Shown here: positions 16,666 to 25,431 of the stretch, piece by piece
How the letters are laid out: every line of letters begins with the position of its first letter
Position numbering within the stretch: the first letter of the stretch is position 1
Source: Verrucomicrobiota bacterium
GTDB lineage: Bacteria > Bacteroidota > Bacteroidia > Flavobacteriales_E > Vicingaceae
Direction: 5' to 3'
Length of the DNA stretch: 32,153 bases
NCBI GenBank assembly: GCA_002713165.1
Contig: PAVT01000013.1
Span: 1 to 32,153 of the forward strand
The notes under the pieces: generated by a model
Seen by the model: only the letters and a program-made list of their open reading frames with translations
The model's database searches: none
Told to the model about the DNA's origin: nothing
Translations under genes and position numbers: made by a program

Positions 16666-18012
16666 CTAGTGTTTGTCTAGCTTCCAGCGTATCCAAACGC
16701 CAAAGTTTTGACTTTGGAAACGACTTGTATTGTCTGTTCTGAATGATCCTAAATCTGCTTCATAACTGTATGATGCACCCAACACTAATGAATTGTTTAA
16801 GACGAAGCCAACTTCTGCAGTGCTTGCTTGTCCTATAAACACCGGATTAATTTGTGGGGCATTCTCTTTAAGCGTGCTATATTGCATGCTGTTCGGATTA
16901 AAATAGGTGCCATTCTGCGAAAGCGCATAGTTAACAATTACTCCGGAACGTATGCCAGCAGTAATTTTTCCAAAGCGTTTTTCAAAACCGACAGTAATTG
17001 GCAATTGAAGTCTCCTGAAGGTGTTTCTCACGCTTACATTTTCTTCTAGAGTGTTTGTGTTTTCCTCTACTCGAGCATTGATGTCTTGTCGAATTAAGAT
17101 GACTGGCTTGCCGTTTTCATCATAACTATCATTGATGACCGTGTAGGTAGTGTCATAAAAAATTTGATAATTACTCTCAGTTGAGTTGTTTGAATAGCTT
17201 ACATTCTCCGAAAACTCAGATATTCTTAATCCAATTCCTACTCTAAAGGCTTTGTAATTCTTTATCAATTCTAAGCCATAAGTAGATTTTCCTGTAGCTT
17301 TTATATCAGCATTTTGCGCTTCGGTTGGAGGCTCATTAAACTCAAGTGATCTAGAAATTCTTAAAGATTGCTCAGCGATAATGGCAACGTCAATACTTTG
17401 CTTTTTTTGTTTGATGTTTTGCATTTCATAAGGACTTATTTCAGTCAGCAAAGGAGTTCTTAAGGGAGAGTATTCATAATCCGCATATATCAATTCACGT
17501 TTTAGTTGATCTATGGATGGGTTTACTACAGTATAAGCGTACTGTTCATTTTCTTGTCTTTCTCTTGAGTCAAATTTATTTCGAACTACATTGTTCTGTG
17601 AAGGAGCGTTTGAAATTTTGTTTTCTGCGAAAGTATTGTTGGATTGATGTGAATGTCCAATTTTAGTGTCAGTGTTATTCAGGTCATAAAATTCTTCAGC
17701 ATATGTTTCAGCTGGTTGAGTCAAGTTCGGTGGGGTCTGGAGAGATAGAATCGCAGTAGTGTTCCCGAATAGTTTTAAAGTGAAATTCGATTGCTTTACA
17801 ATAGGATTGTTGCTTGTGAAGAACAGCAAAGGAAGTACTGCAATCATTAGCCCAATGTTGCCAATAATACCATTAAATCTAAGAAATCGCGTGTAATTGC
17901 GGTCTAAAATGGAGGCTAGCCTTGACCACAATTGAGGATTGTAAGGATACTCGACATTTAAACCCTCCTTGAAGAATTCATCTACCTCATTCTCTCTATT
18001 AAACCAACCCAT
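16666..18012 (-). CDS. Candidate dual membrane-spanning anti-sigma factor with C-terminal beta-barrel-like domain
   Basis: A 448-residue protein 6 bases downstream of an ECF sigma gene. Residues 1-45 are hydrophilic and include YNPQLWSRLASILD (24-37), resembling the short sigma-binding heads seen in Bacteroidota. Residues 48-66 (GIIGNIGLMIAVLPLLFF) form one transmembrane helix. A polar linker rich in Asn, Gln, Ser and Glu follows (about 67-230). The rest (about 233-448) alternates polar and hydrophobic residues in strands such as AFRVGIGLRISEF, RLQLPITVGFEKRFG and NFGVWIRWKL, as in small outer-membrane barrels. This order (cytosolic head, inner-membrane helix, periplasmic linker, outer-membrane barrel) is that of the Dma anti-sigma family described in Bacteroides thetaiotaomicron. 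There is no cleavable signal peptide. Anti-sigma function is inferred from architecture and neighbourhood; a plain barrel protein with an N-terminal anchor is the alternative. Confidence 0.65.
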   Translation of the reverse strand: MGWFNRENEVDEFFKEGLNVEYPYNPQLWSRLASILDRNYTRFLRFNGIIGNIGLMIAVLPLLFFTSNNPIVKQSNFTLKLFGNTTAILSLQTPPNLTQPAETYAEEFYDLNNTDTKIGHSHQSNNTFAENKISNAPSQNNVVRNKFDSRERQENEQYAYTVVNPSIDQLKRELIYADYEYSPLRTPLLTEISPYEMQNIKQKKQSIDVAIIAEQSLRISRSLEFNEPPTEAQNADIKATGKSTYGLELIKNYKAFRVGIGLRISEFSENVSYSNNSTESNYQIFYDTTYTVINDSYDENGKPVILIRQDINARVEENTNTLEENVSVRNTFRRLQLPITVGFEKRFGKITAGIRSGVIVNYALSQNGTYFNPNSMQYSTLKENAPQINPVFIGQASTAEVGFVLNNSLVLGASYSYEADLGSFRTDNTSRFQSQNFGVWIRWKLDKH

Positions 18013-18018
18013 ATTGCC

Positions 18019-18567
18019 TTAAATTGCTTGGTTAAATAATTCTAATTTGGCTTGAAGTTTTTTTCTAGCCTGACTTAGATGCCATTTTGAAGTGTTTTCA
18101 CTCATCTCAAGTAACTCTCCAATTTCTCTATGTTTAAAGCCATCAATTGCATAAAGGTTAAAAACTTTTGCGGTGAGCACCGGCAATTCACGAATCATTT
18201 TGAGTAGATACTCACATTCAAGTTCAGCTTCTTTTGCATGTATTGAAAAGGGCAATTTAGAGACACTTAAATCATCAAGGTAACTTACTCTTGATTGTTC
18301 TCGTTTTTGTTTTCTGTATTCATCAATAAGGTGATTGACTGCTATCCTTTTCATCCAAGCAACGAAAGAGTCTTTATTGTTAAATTGAGAAAGGTTACTT
18401 AGGATTTTTAAAAATATTGAGTTGAGGCTTGAACCTGCTGAATCATAATCATTTTTGTATCGAATGCAAATGCTCATTAAATACGAAAACACTTCTTTGT
18501 ATAACTCATTTTGGGCAGATCTTTTACCCTGTAAACAAGCATCGAGTATTTCCTTCGTGATTTTCAT
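18019..18567 (-). CDS. ECF-type RNA polymerase sigma factor
   Basis: A 182-residue sigma-70 family factor of the extracytoplasmic-function type, containing only regions 2 and 4. Region 2 (about 8-90) contains FVAWMKRIAVNHLIDEYRKQ, the -10-binding 2.3/2.4 segment. Region 4 (about 118-172) contains LPVLTAKVFNLYAIDG and a helix-turn-helix, HREIGELLEMSENTSKWHLS (146-165). It would redirect RNA polymerase to a small regulon when released from its anti-sigma factor. It is the middle gene of a tight leftward trio: 18 bases after the PKD-repeat protein gene and 6 bases before the candidate membrane anti-sigma gene. That spacing argues that all three are one system. The target promoters are unknown and none is recognisable in the window. 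Confidence 0.92.
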   Translation of the reverse strand: MKITKEILDACLQGKRSAQNELYKEVFSYLMSICIRYKNDYDSAGSSLNSIFLKILSNLSQFNNKDSFVAWMKRIAVNHLIDEYRKQKREQSRVSYLDDLSVSKLPFSIHAKEAELECEYLLKMIRELPVLTAKVFNLYAIDGFKHREIGELLEMSENTSKWHLSQARKKLQAKLELFNQAI

Positions 18568-18585
18568 CGCAGTCTCTCTCTAAAA

Positions 18586-21369
18586 TTACTGTTTTATAAT
18601 TCTTTTTACAACAAATTGGTTACTGTTCCATAAACGTATAAAATACATGCCTGGTTGTATATGACTTAATTCAATCGTATTATTAGCTTCATTTACAAGT
18701 CCTTCTGCCTTAATTTTGCCATTGACATCTAAAAGTTCATAGGCCATTGAATTGATTAACATGTTTGACTCAATTTGGATTGAATTTTTTGTTGGGTTTG
18801 GGTAAATATTCATGTGCTTCTCTTTATCACTTTCCTCGTCCAATCCAACAAATGAACCATCAAGAACTCTCAGCAAGAAGCCTTTGTTTTTTAGTAAGTA
18901 ACCGTTTGAATCAAGGCCTACCTCTTCGCAATAAGATGACATGCAGCCCAAATCGTCGTCACTTATATACAAACAAATATTGTATAAGCCAAAATTTTCA
19001 TATTTGTGTGTAGGCGTTCTACCATTTGAAGTTTCTCCATCACCAAAATTCCACAGATAATTATGACTATTCCTTTTTGTTGAAGTATTGATTAGATACA
19101 GGGTACCTCTTTTTGATGTGTCTAACGCTATTTGATATTTGGCCTGACAAAGACGTTGAACACTTATCTCAATAGTGTCATGAAAAACATTCACACAGTT
19201 CCCATCTTTCCCAAAAACAGTTTGTCTGACAACATACAAACCATTTTTATCATATACATGTTGCGGGTTTTCAATACTGTCAACTTTCCCATCTCCAAAA
19301 TCATAGAAAACTTTTTCATAAAATGATGCCGTATTCGCAAATCTTACAGTATCTTCTTTAATTGAGTATTCGAATCCAGCAAGGCATTTTGGAGGGACAG
19401 TCACTGCAATAGATTTGCATTGCGTTTTTTGACAGTTGTTTCTTTCATTAAAAACCGTCTGACACACTTGATAAGTCCCCGAATTCTTGAAAATATAAAC
19501 GGGGTTAGATTCTGATGATGAATTGCCGTCTCCAAAACTATATTCTAGCTGATTGTAATTTGTTGCTTTATTTAAAATGAAGAGACTGTCTTGAACTACA
19601 ATTGCATCAAAATTAGGATCACATATTTTGGGCAAAACAATGCTTACATCTAAACATTTTATGCTTTCGCAATTGTTGGTTGTATCAATTACGGTCTGAC
19701 AAATTCTGTATGTTCCATTACGACTATAGGTGTGCTTTGGATTGCGATTAGTAGTAGAAAAACCATCTCCGAAATCGTATCGACAATAGTTATTGTTGGA
19801 AGAAAGATCTCTGATTGATACACTGTCTGCAACTATAGTTACACTAAAATTTGCTAAACATCTTGGTGGTATAAATACGTTGATACTGTCTTCGAAAAAA
19901 CTTTCACAATTTGTGAGTTTATTTACGACCTTTTGGCGTACAAGATAAGTGCCACTGTTTTGGTATAAATGTTCGGGATTCTCAATAATTGAACTATCTC
20001 CATCACCAAAATAATAAGTAATAAAATCATAAAAACGCGCATTATTCTTGAACTGGACAGTTGGCCCTGTTTGTGTATAATTAAAGCTTGCAGTACATTT
20101 TGGAGGAAGTACAATGTTTATTGTTTTACAAAGTGTATCTCGACAATTGTTCACTGAATTTTTAATGAATTGACATACTTGTAAAGGTCCATTGTTCGAC
20201 AAGATGATTTTAGCATTTGGATGTGATAATGTAATGCCATTGCTTAAGCTGTATACTATTGAATTGTAGCTCTTTGCTTTATTTAAAATTTCAAGTGTAT
20301 CAAGATTTAAGCTGAGATCGAAGTCTGCCAAACAAGCTTTGGGTACGTTAATGGTAACTGTATCACAGGTGGTTTTTGTGCAATTTGTTGTTGCGTTGTA
20401 AACTGTTTGACAAACTGAATAAACACCATTTTTTTTATAAGTATAAATAGGATTATCAACAAACGAACTGTCCCCATTGCCAAAGCTGTAGAAGATGTTT
20501 GTAAAGTTTTTAGCAGTGCTTAAAACATGAAGATTGGAATCATTTACGATTGCTTTAAACCCAATTTGACAAATTTTTGGAGCCTTTATGCGCACCGTGT
20601 CAGCATAACTGCAAGAGGTATTTGATGTAGAATCGAAAACACTCAATGTTACAGTAAAAAGTCCTGAAGATGAATATCGATGTTTTGGGTTAAGATTTCC
20701 AAAAGTAGATTTGCCATCTCCAAAGTCCCAATGTATAGAGCTTGAATTTGAAGAAGCAACAATGCCTTTAAAATGCATACTATCTCTACTGAGCGAGGTA
20801 TAATTAAACTTAGATTCACAGTAGTTTACGTATAATGTATCTGAAGTAATACATGAGGCGGCACCGGGGATATAGGCCTTTAACTTTACAGGGTATATGC
20901 CTGTTTTTTTGTAATTGTGTGTTGGATTTTGAAATGATGAAAAGGTGCTGTCACCAAAGTCCCATTTATAGGTATAATTTGAGATAGGGGTGGTTTGATC
21001 AGTAAAAATCACCGAATTGGTTTTATCGATACTGAAGTTAAATGCAGCATCACAATTAGAAGAAAAATTGGAAACGATAATAGAGTCACAAATTGTCGAG
21101 GTGCAATTGATGCTGTCGGAAATGGTGAGACATACTTGAAAAATCCCTGAGTTTTGATAGGTGTGAACAGGTTCCTTCAACATGGATGAGTCTCCATCAC
21201 CAAACTTCCAAGAATATTGCGTATTGCTACTAGCTCCTAAAGAAAGATCATAAAATGAGGCTATTAGTCCTGAATTGTTGTACGAGAAAAAAGCAGAACA
21301 AGATTGGGCACGCGTACTCAGAGTACTTAATATAACTACAGCATAAAAGAAAAGAATTCTTATCGACAT
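18586..21369 (-). CDS. Secreted ten-PKD-repeat protein with a T9SS type-A sorting domain
   Basis: A 927-residue exported protein. A signal peptide (1-21, ending STRAQ) is followed by ten tandem PKD modules of about 80-85 residues. They are recognisable by repeated FGDG-type turns such as WKFGDGDSS, WDFGDSTFS, YSFGNGDSS, YYFGDGDSS and WNFGDGETS. Module five is degenerate, with YSLSNG in place of FGDG. Most modules carry Cys near the start (PKCLA or PKIC) and an NC....C pair near the end, so disulphide bracing is likely. Residues 853-927 form the type-A sorting domain (MNIYPNPTKNSIQIES ... GMYFIRLW ... KRIIKQ), marking export through the type IX system. PKD arrays usually serve as spacers or adhesive stalks; no catalytic domain is present. 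It is probably the first gene of the sigma/anti-sigma operon. An AGGAGG sits only two bases before the ATG. Confidence 0.9.
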   Translation of the reverse strand: MSIRILFFYAVVILSTLSTRAQSCSAFFSYNNSGLIASFYDLSLGASSNTQYSWKFGDGDSSMLKEPVHTYQNSGIFQVCLTISDSINCTSTICDSIIVSNFSSNCDAAFNFSIDKTNSVIFTDQTTPISNYTYKWDFGDSTFSSFQNPTHNYKKTGIYPVKLKAYIPGAASCITSDTLYVNYCESKFNYTSLSRDSMHFKGIVASSNSSSIHWDFGDGKSTFGNLNPKHRYSSSGLFTVTLSVFDSTSNTSCSYADTVRIKAPKICQIGFKAIVNDSNLHVLSTAKNFTNIFYSFGNGDSSFVDNPIYTYKKNGVYSVCQTVYNATTNCTKTTCDTVTINVPKACLADFDLSLNLDTLEILNKAKSYNSIVYSLSNGITLSHPNAKIILSNNGPLQVCQFIKNSVNNCRDTLCKTINIVLPPKCTASFNYTQTGPTVQFKNNARFYDFITYYFGDGDSSIIENPEHLYQNSGTYLVRQKVVNKLTNCESFFEDSINVFIPPRCLANFSVTIVADSVSIRDLSSNNNYCRYDFGDGFSTTNRNPKHTYSRNGTYRICQTVIDTTNNCESIKCLDVSIVLPKICDPNFDAIVVQDSLFILNKATNYNQLEYSFGDGNSSSESNPVYIFKNSGTYQVCQTVFNERNNCQKTQCKSIAVTVPPKCLAGFEYSIKEDTVRFANTASFYEKVFYDFGDGKVDSIENPQHVYDKNGLYVVRQTVFGKDGNCVNVFHDTIEISVQRLCQAKYQIALDTSKRGTLYLINTSTKRNSHNYLWNFGDGETSNGRTPTHKYENFGLYNICLYISDDDLGCMSSYCEEVGLDSNGYLLKNKGFLLRVLDGSFVGLDEESDKEKHMNIYPNPTKNSIQIESNMLINSMAYELLDVNGKIKAEGLVNEANNTIELSHIQPGMYFIRLWNSNQFVVKRIIKQ

Positions 21370-21408
21370 AACCTCCTGTTAATCAAGAGACGAACAATTG
21401 TCCCAAAA

Positions 21409-21422
21409 AGTTGGTTTCAACT
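21409..21422 (-). terminator. Weak possible terminator after dxs
   Basis: On the minus strand AGTTG-AAAC-CAACT is followed by TTTTGGG. The stem is only 5 bp, so this is a weak candidate for separating dxs from the PKD-protein gene. The 91-base gap otherwise shows nothing clear. Confidence 0.3.
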
Positions 21423-21460
21423 AAAATTAAGAAAAGAAATTCAACTTTGACAAGAAAGCT

Positions 21461-23398
21461 TTAAGCAGTGAACTGACTGTTCACATTTTTTTTATTTTTC
21501 AGAAGCTTGAGAGCACTTGATACAATGCTTGTACTATTGTAATTGCACTCTTCATATAACTGATCCTGATTGCCGTGTTCAATAAATTCATCTGGGATAC
21601 CTAATCTTTTAATGTGTGCATTGTAATTGTTGTCTATCATAAATTCAGCTACAGCACTTCCCATTCCTCCTTGAATACATCCATCTTCTACTGTGATAAT
21701 TGAATCAAACTTAGTGAAGACTTCATGCAATAAAACCTCATCCAAGGGTTTTACAAATCGCATGTCGTAAAGAGCCGCTGAAACATTGTTCTCAATCGAT
21801 AGGTTTTCAACGGCTTTTAATGCATAGTTGCCAATGTGACCTATGCTTAATATAGCGATATCGCTTCCATTCACAACTTTTCTTCCTTTTCCAATTTTTA
21901 AAGATTTTAAAGGAGTCTTCCAACTTGGCATAACACCCTGCCCTCTTGGATATCGGATTACAAATGGACCATGGTCTTTTTCTTGTGCAGTAAACATTAA
22001 GTTTCTTAACTCTTCTTCATTCATTGGTGCAGAAACAATCATGTTTGGAATTGATCGCATATATGCTAGATCAAATGCGCCATGGTGTGTGGGCCCATCG
22101 GCACCTGCCATACCTGCTCGATCAAGACAGAAAATGACATGCAAATTTTGAAGGGCTACATCATGCACAACTTGATCAAACGCTCTTTGCATGAATGATG
22201 AATAAATGTTACAAAAAGGGATCATTCCTGAGGTGGCTAAGCCTGCTGAAAATGTCACTGCATGCTGTTCTGCAATGCCAACATCAATGGCACGATCTGG
22301 CATTGCTTTCATCATAATGTTTAATGAACTTCCTGATGGCATTGCAGGTGTAATGCCCATGATTTTCTCGTTTTTTTCTGCAAGCTCCACGATAGTATGC
22401 CCAAATACATCTTGGTATTTTGGAGGTTGGGGGTCTTTAGGTGTAACCTTAATTATTTCCCCTGTATCTTTATTAAAAAGGCCAGGAGCATGCCATTTAG
22501 TTTGGTCCTTTTCGGCAAGATCATACCCTTTACCTTTGGTGGTAAGAATGTGCAGAATTTTTGGGCCTTGAATTTCTTTTAAGTCTTTCATGACTTCTAC
22601 AAGATGGCTTACATCATGTCCATCTATTGGGCCGAAGTACCTGAAATTCAAAGACTCGAAAAGGTTACTTTGTTTTAACAAAGTGGATTTAATCCCATGC
22701 TCAACTTTTTGAACTATTGCTTGGGCGTTTGGACCAAATTTTGAAATTTTTCCCAACAAACTCCAAACTTCGTCTTTCACTTTGTTGTATGTTGGAGAAG
22801 TTGTAATGTCTGTGAGGTATTCTTTCAAAGCACCAACATTCGGATCGATTGACATGCAATTGTCATTGAGTACCACCAACATATTCGAATCTTCTACGCC
22901 TCCATGATTTAAACCTTCGAAGGCTAGTCCAGCAGTCATAGCTCCATCGCCAATTACTGCGATATGTTGTCGATTTATTTTCTGCAATCTTGCACCCACG
23001 GCCATGCCCAATGCGGCAGATATAGATGTTGAGCTATGGCCTACCCCAAAAGTGTCGTATTTACTTTCAGATCTTTTTGGGAAGCCACTAATGCCTTTAT
23101 ACTTTCTATTTGTATGGAAGATTTCGCGACGCCCCGTGAGTATTTTATGTCCATAGGCCTGGTGACCTACATCCCAAACGATTTGGTCGTCCGGAGTATT
23201 GAATACATAATGCAAGGCTACAGTTAACTCCACCACTCCCAAGCTAGCGCCAAAGTGACCACCCTTTACTGAAACAACATCAATGATGTATTGACGCAGT
23301 TCCTTTGCAATCTGAGGCAAATCCTTGGTGTTGAACTTGTCCCTTAAATCTTTCGGAAATTCAATTTGGGATAAAAATTCTCCTGCTTTAAAATCCAT
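21461..23398 (-). CDS. dxs: 1-deoxy-D-xylulose-5-phosphate synthase
   Basis: Dxs condenses pyruvate and glyceraldehyde-3-phosphate with thiamine diphosphate. It feeds the non-mevalonate isoprenoid pathway and also vitamin B6 synthesis, where PdxA (in this window) acts. I start at the ATG at 23398, giving 645 residues, close to the usual 620-650. The open frame can be extended by 19 codons to a GTG, but that extension carries no family sequence and would lie upstream of the candidate promoter. Visible markers are KGGHFGASLG with His49, the thiamine-diphosphate motif GDGAMTAGLAFEGLNH (150-165) with Asn180 downstream, and the transketolase-type DRAGMAGADGPTHHGAFD. It lies 95 bases after the PurF-like gene in the same direction. 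Confidence 0.96.
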   Translation of the reverse strand: MDFKAGEFLSQIEFPKDLRDKFNTKDLPQIAKELRQYIIDVVSVKGGHFGASLGVVELTVALHYVFNTPDDQIVWDVGHQAYGHKILTGRREIFHTNRKYKGISGFPKRSESKYDTFGVGHSSTSISAALGMAVGARLQKINRQHIAVIGDGAMTAGLAFEGLNHGGVEDSNMLVVLNDNCMSIDPNVGALKEYLTDITTSPTYNKVKDEVWSLLGKISKFGPNAQAIVQKVEHGIKSTLLKQSNLFESLNFRYFGPIDGHDVSHLVEVMKDLKEIQGPKILHILTTKGKGYDLAEKDQTKWHAPGLFNKDTGEIIKVTPKDPQPPKYQDVFGHTIVELAEKNEKIMGITPAMPSGSSLNIMMKAMPDRAIDVGIAEQHAVTFSAGLATSGMIPFCNIYSSFMQRAFDQVVHDVALQNLHVIFCLDRAGMAGADGPTHHGAFDLAYMRSIPNMIVSAPMNEEELRNLMFTAQEKDHGPFVIRYPRGQGVMPSWKTPLKSLKIGKGRKVVNGSDIAILSIGHIGNYALKAVENLSIENNVSAALYDMRFVKPLDEVLLHEVFTKFDSIITVEDGCIQGGMGSAVAEFMIDNNYNAHIKRLGIPDEFIEHGNQDQLYEECNYNSTSIVSSALKLLKNKKNVNSQFTA

Positions 23399-23421
23399 TT
23401 TTTCGGCTAATGAGAGCAAAA

Positions 23422-23429
23422 CAAATATA
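23422..23429 (-). promoter_or_regulatory. Candidate -7 box for dxs
   Basis: On the minus strand TATATTTG matches TAnnTTTG exactly. The implied start is near 23415, about 17 bases before the ATG at 23398. It supports the shorter dxs start, because the alternative GTG would lie upstream of the transcript. No clear -33 element is seen. Confidence 0.45.
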
Positions 23430-23493
23430 ATACAATTAAGTTCTGAGAGATACACACATGTATATAGAACGAGAGTTAAATCAACTGCCTAAG

Positions 23494-25395
23494 CTAATAC
23501 GCACGTTTGTTCTTTCCTTCATAATAGTATACAAAACTTCTATTTACGACTTTGTTGCCCCCTTGAGTGGGGTAATTTCCTGTAAAATACCAATCTCCTT
23601 TATGGTTTGGAATTGCAGTATGCAATCCCTCAATGCTTTGATATAAAATTTCAACCTCTGAATTTATTGATTTTGGTGTTAGCAGAGCAGATACTTTTTG
23701 TGAAATTTCTTCTGCTGTAAATGAATCATATATGCGTTTTACATGATTTACATTGCTTTGGGAATCAGGGCTTGAATCTAACTTACATAATCTATAAACA
23801 TCTTTTATTACAGATTCTTTTCCTCTTTCTTTTAACAAAGATATTGCAGCCTGAAAAGCTATGAAATCACCTAGTTTGGCCATGTCAATTCCATAACAAT
23901 CAGGATATCTTATTTGAGGCGCTGATGATACAATGACAATTTTTTTGGGGCCTAGTCGGTCAAGAATGCGTAATATGCTTTGGCGTAATGTTGTTCCACG
24001 AACAATTGAATCATCAATCACTACCAAATTATCCTTACCTCTATTTATCGTACCATAGGTAATGTCGTAAACATGAGTAACAAGATCATCTCTGGCATCA
24101 TCTTGGGTAATGAAGGTTCTCAATTTAGCATCCTTAATCGCTATTTTCTCAATTCTAGGCTTTATATTCAGAATTTTTTCGATTTCATGCTCTGATGGAT
24201 TGGCGCCTAAACCAACTAACTTTTCCTTTTTATATAGATTAAGGTGCTCTTCAATTCCTTGTACCATGCCATAGAAAGAGGTTTCTGCAGTATTTGGAAT
24301 AAAAGAAAATACAGTGTTTTCAATGTCTTTGTTAATTGACCTTATTATTTGTGGAGTGACAGATTTACCCAAGCGCTTTCTTTCTTGATAAATGTCTTTG
24401 TCGCTTCCTCTTGAAAAGTAAATTCTCTCAAATGAACACGCTCGCTTTTCGAGCGGTTCTCTTATTTTTTTGATACTGACATTCGCATCTTTTTTTACAA
24501 TAATTGCATGCCCTGGATCTAATTCTTTAATGTCTTCAACTTTTAAGTCGAAGGCTGTTTGAATTGCAGGACGCTCAGAAGTAACAACAACTACTTCATC
24601 ATCGGAGTAGTAAAAGGCTGGTCTTATTCCCGAAGGATCTCTTAATACAAAGGCATCCCCATGTCCAACAATGCCCGCCATTGTATAACCTCCATCCCAG
24701 TCTTCAGCCGCATTTCTTAAAATTCGATGGATTTTCATCTCCCTTGCAATCAATGCTGAGATTTCGTTTTTTGCGTATCCTAGGGTCTTGAACTTTTTGT
24801 ACAGTTTTTTATTCTCCATGTCCAAAAAGTGGCCTATTTTTTCAAGCACGGTGACCGTATCCGATTGCTCTTTTGGATGTTGCCCTAAATTGACGAGAAG
24901 GTTGAATAATTCATCAACGTTGGTGAGATTAAAGTTGCCTGCTACCACAAGATTTCTTGTCATCCAATTGTTTTGTCTTAGAAATGGATGACAATTTTCT
25001 ATGCTGTTTCTTCCAAAGGTCCCATACCTTAAATGACCAAGAAATACTTCCCCTGTAAAACCTACATTTCTTTTAAGATAATCGACGTCTTTTAGATGTC
25101 TTGGATCTTCTTGTTCAAGCGCAAAAAACTTATCGTTGATCTTTCCAAAAATTTCTTTAATGGGTTGGTTGCCATTTGAACGCAGTCTACTGATGTAGCG
25201 TTGACCAGGGGCCACATCCAGTTTTATGTTGGCAACACCAGCTCCATCTTGGCCTCTGTTATGCTGCTTCTCCATAAGAAGATAGAGCTTGTCTAGGCCG
25301 TAGGTAGCAGAACCGTATTTTTCTAAATAATATTCAAGAGGTTTTTTTAATCTAATGAATGCGATGCCGCATTCATGTTTTATTTGGTCACTCAT
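23494..25395 (-). CDS. PurF-like class II amidotransferase / phosphoribosyltransferase, long Bacteroidota form
   Basis: A 633-residue relative of amidophosphoribosyltransferase (PurF), which makes phosphoribosylamine from PRPP and glutamine. The N-terminal glutaminase domain has Cys9 (HECGIAF), which would become the N-terminal nucleophile after propeptide removal, plus RGQDGAGV (47-54), GHLRYGTFG (120-128) and DPSGIRP (253-259). The phosphoribosyltransferase domain has CSFERIYFSRGSD (320-332) and a PRPP loop VVIDDSIVRGTT (458-469). It is over 100 residues longer than classical PurF (about 470-510), with a C-terminal extension containing GDWYFTGNYPTQGGNKVV. I associate this long form with Bacteroidota, beside a conventional PurF, so its true substrate may differ. 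It lies 36 bases after infB in the same direction. Confidence 0.82.
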   Translation of the reverse strand: MSDQIKHECGIAFIRLKKPLEYYLEKYGSATYGLDKLYLLMEKQHNRGQDGAGVANIKLDVAPGQRYISRLRSNGNQPIKEIFGKINDKFFALEQEDPRHLKDVDYLKRNVGFTGEVFLGHLRYGTFGRNSIENCHPFLRQNNWMTRNLVVAGNFNLTNVDELFNLLVNLGQHPKEQSDTVTVLEKIGHFLDMENKKLYKKFKTLGYAKNEISALIAREMKIHRILRNAAEDWDGGYTMAGIVGHGDAFVLRDPSGIRPAFYYSDDEVVVVTSERPAIQTAFDLKVEDIKELDPGHAIIVKKDANVSIKKIREPLEKRACSFERIYFSRGSDKDIYQERKRLGKSVTPQIIRSINKDIENTVFSFIPNTAETSFYGMVQGIEEHLNLYKKEKLVGLGANPSEHEIEKILNIKPRIEKIAIKDAKLRTFITQDDARDDLVTHVYDITYGTINRGKDNLVVIDDSIVRGTTLRQSILRILDRLGPKKIVIVSSAPQIRYPDCYGIDMAKLGDFIAFQAAISLLKERGKESVIKDVYRLCKLDSSPDSQSNVNHVKRIYDSFTAEEISQKVSALLTPKSINSEVEILYQSIEGLHTAIPNHKGDWYFTGNYPTQGGNKVVNRSFVYYYEGKNKRAY

Positions 25396-25431
25396 GTTTA
25401 AATGGCGGTGTAAGAGCTATAAAATCAATTT

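Noticed and set aside
22206-22571. A 121-codon open frame on + opposite dxs
   Set aside because: It lies wholly antisense to well-conserved dxs codons, and its translation has no recognisable domain.
23399-23455. N-terminal 19-codon extension of dxs from a GTG
   Set aside because: The extension contains no Dxs sequence and lies upstream of, or over, the candidate promoter; the ATG at 23398 gives the normal N-terminus.
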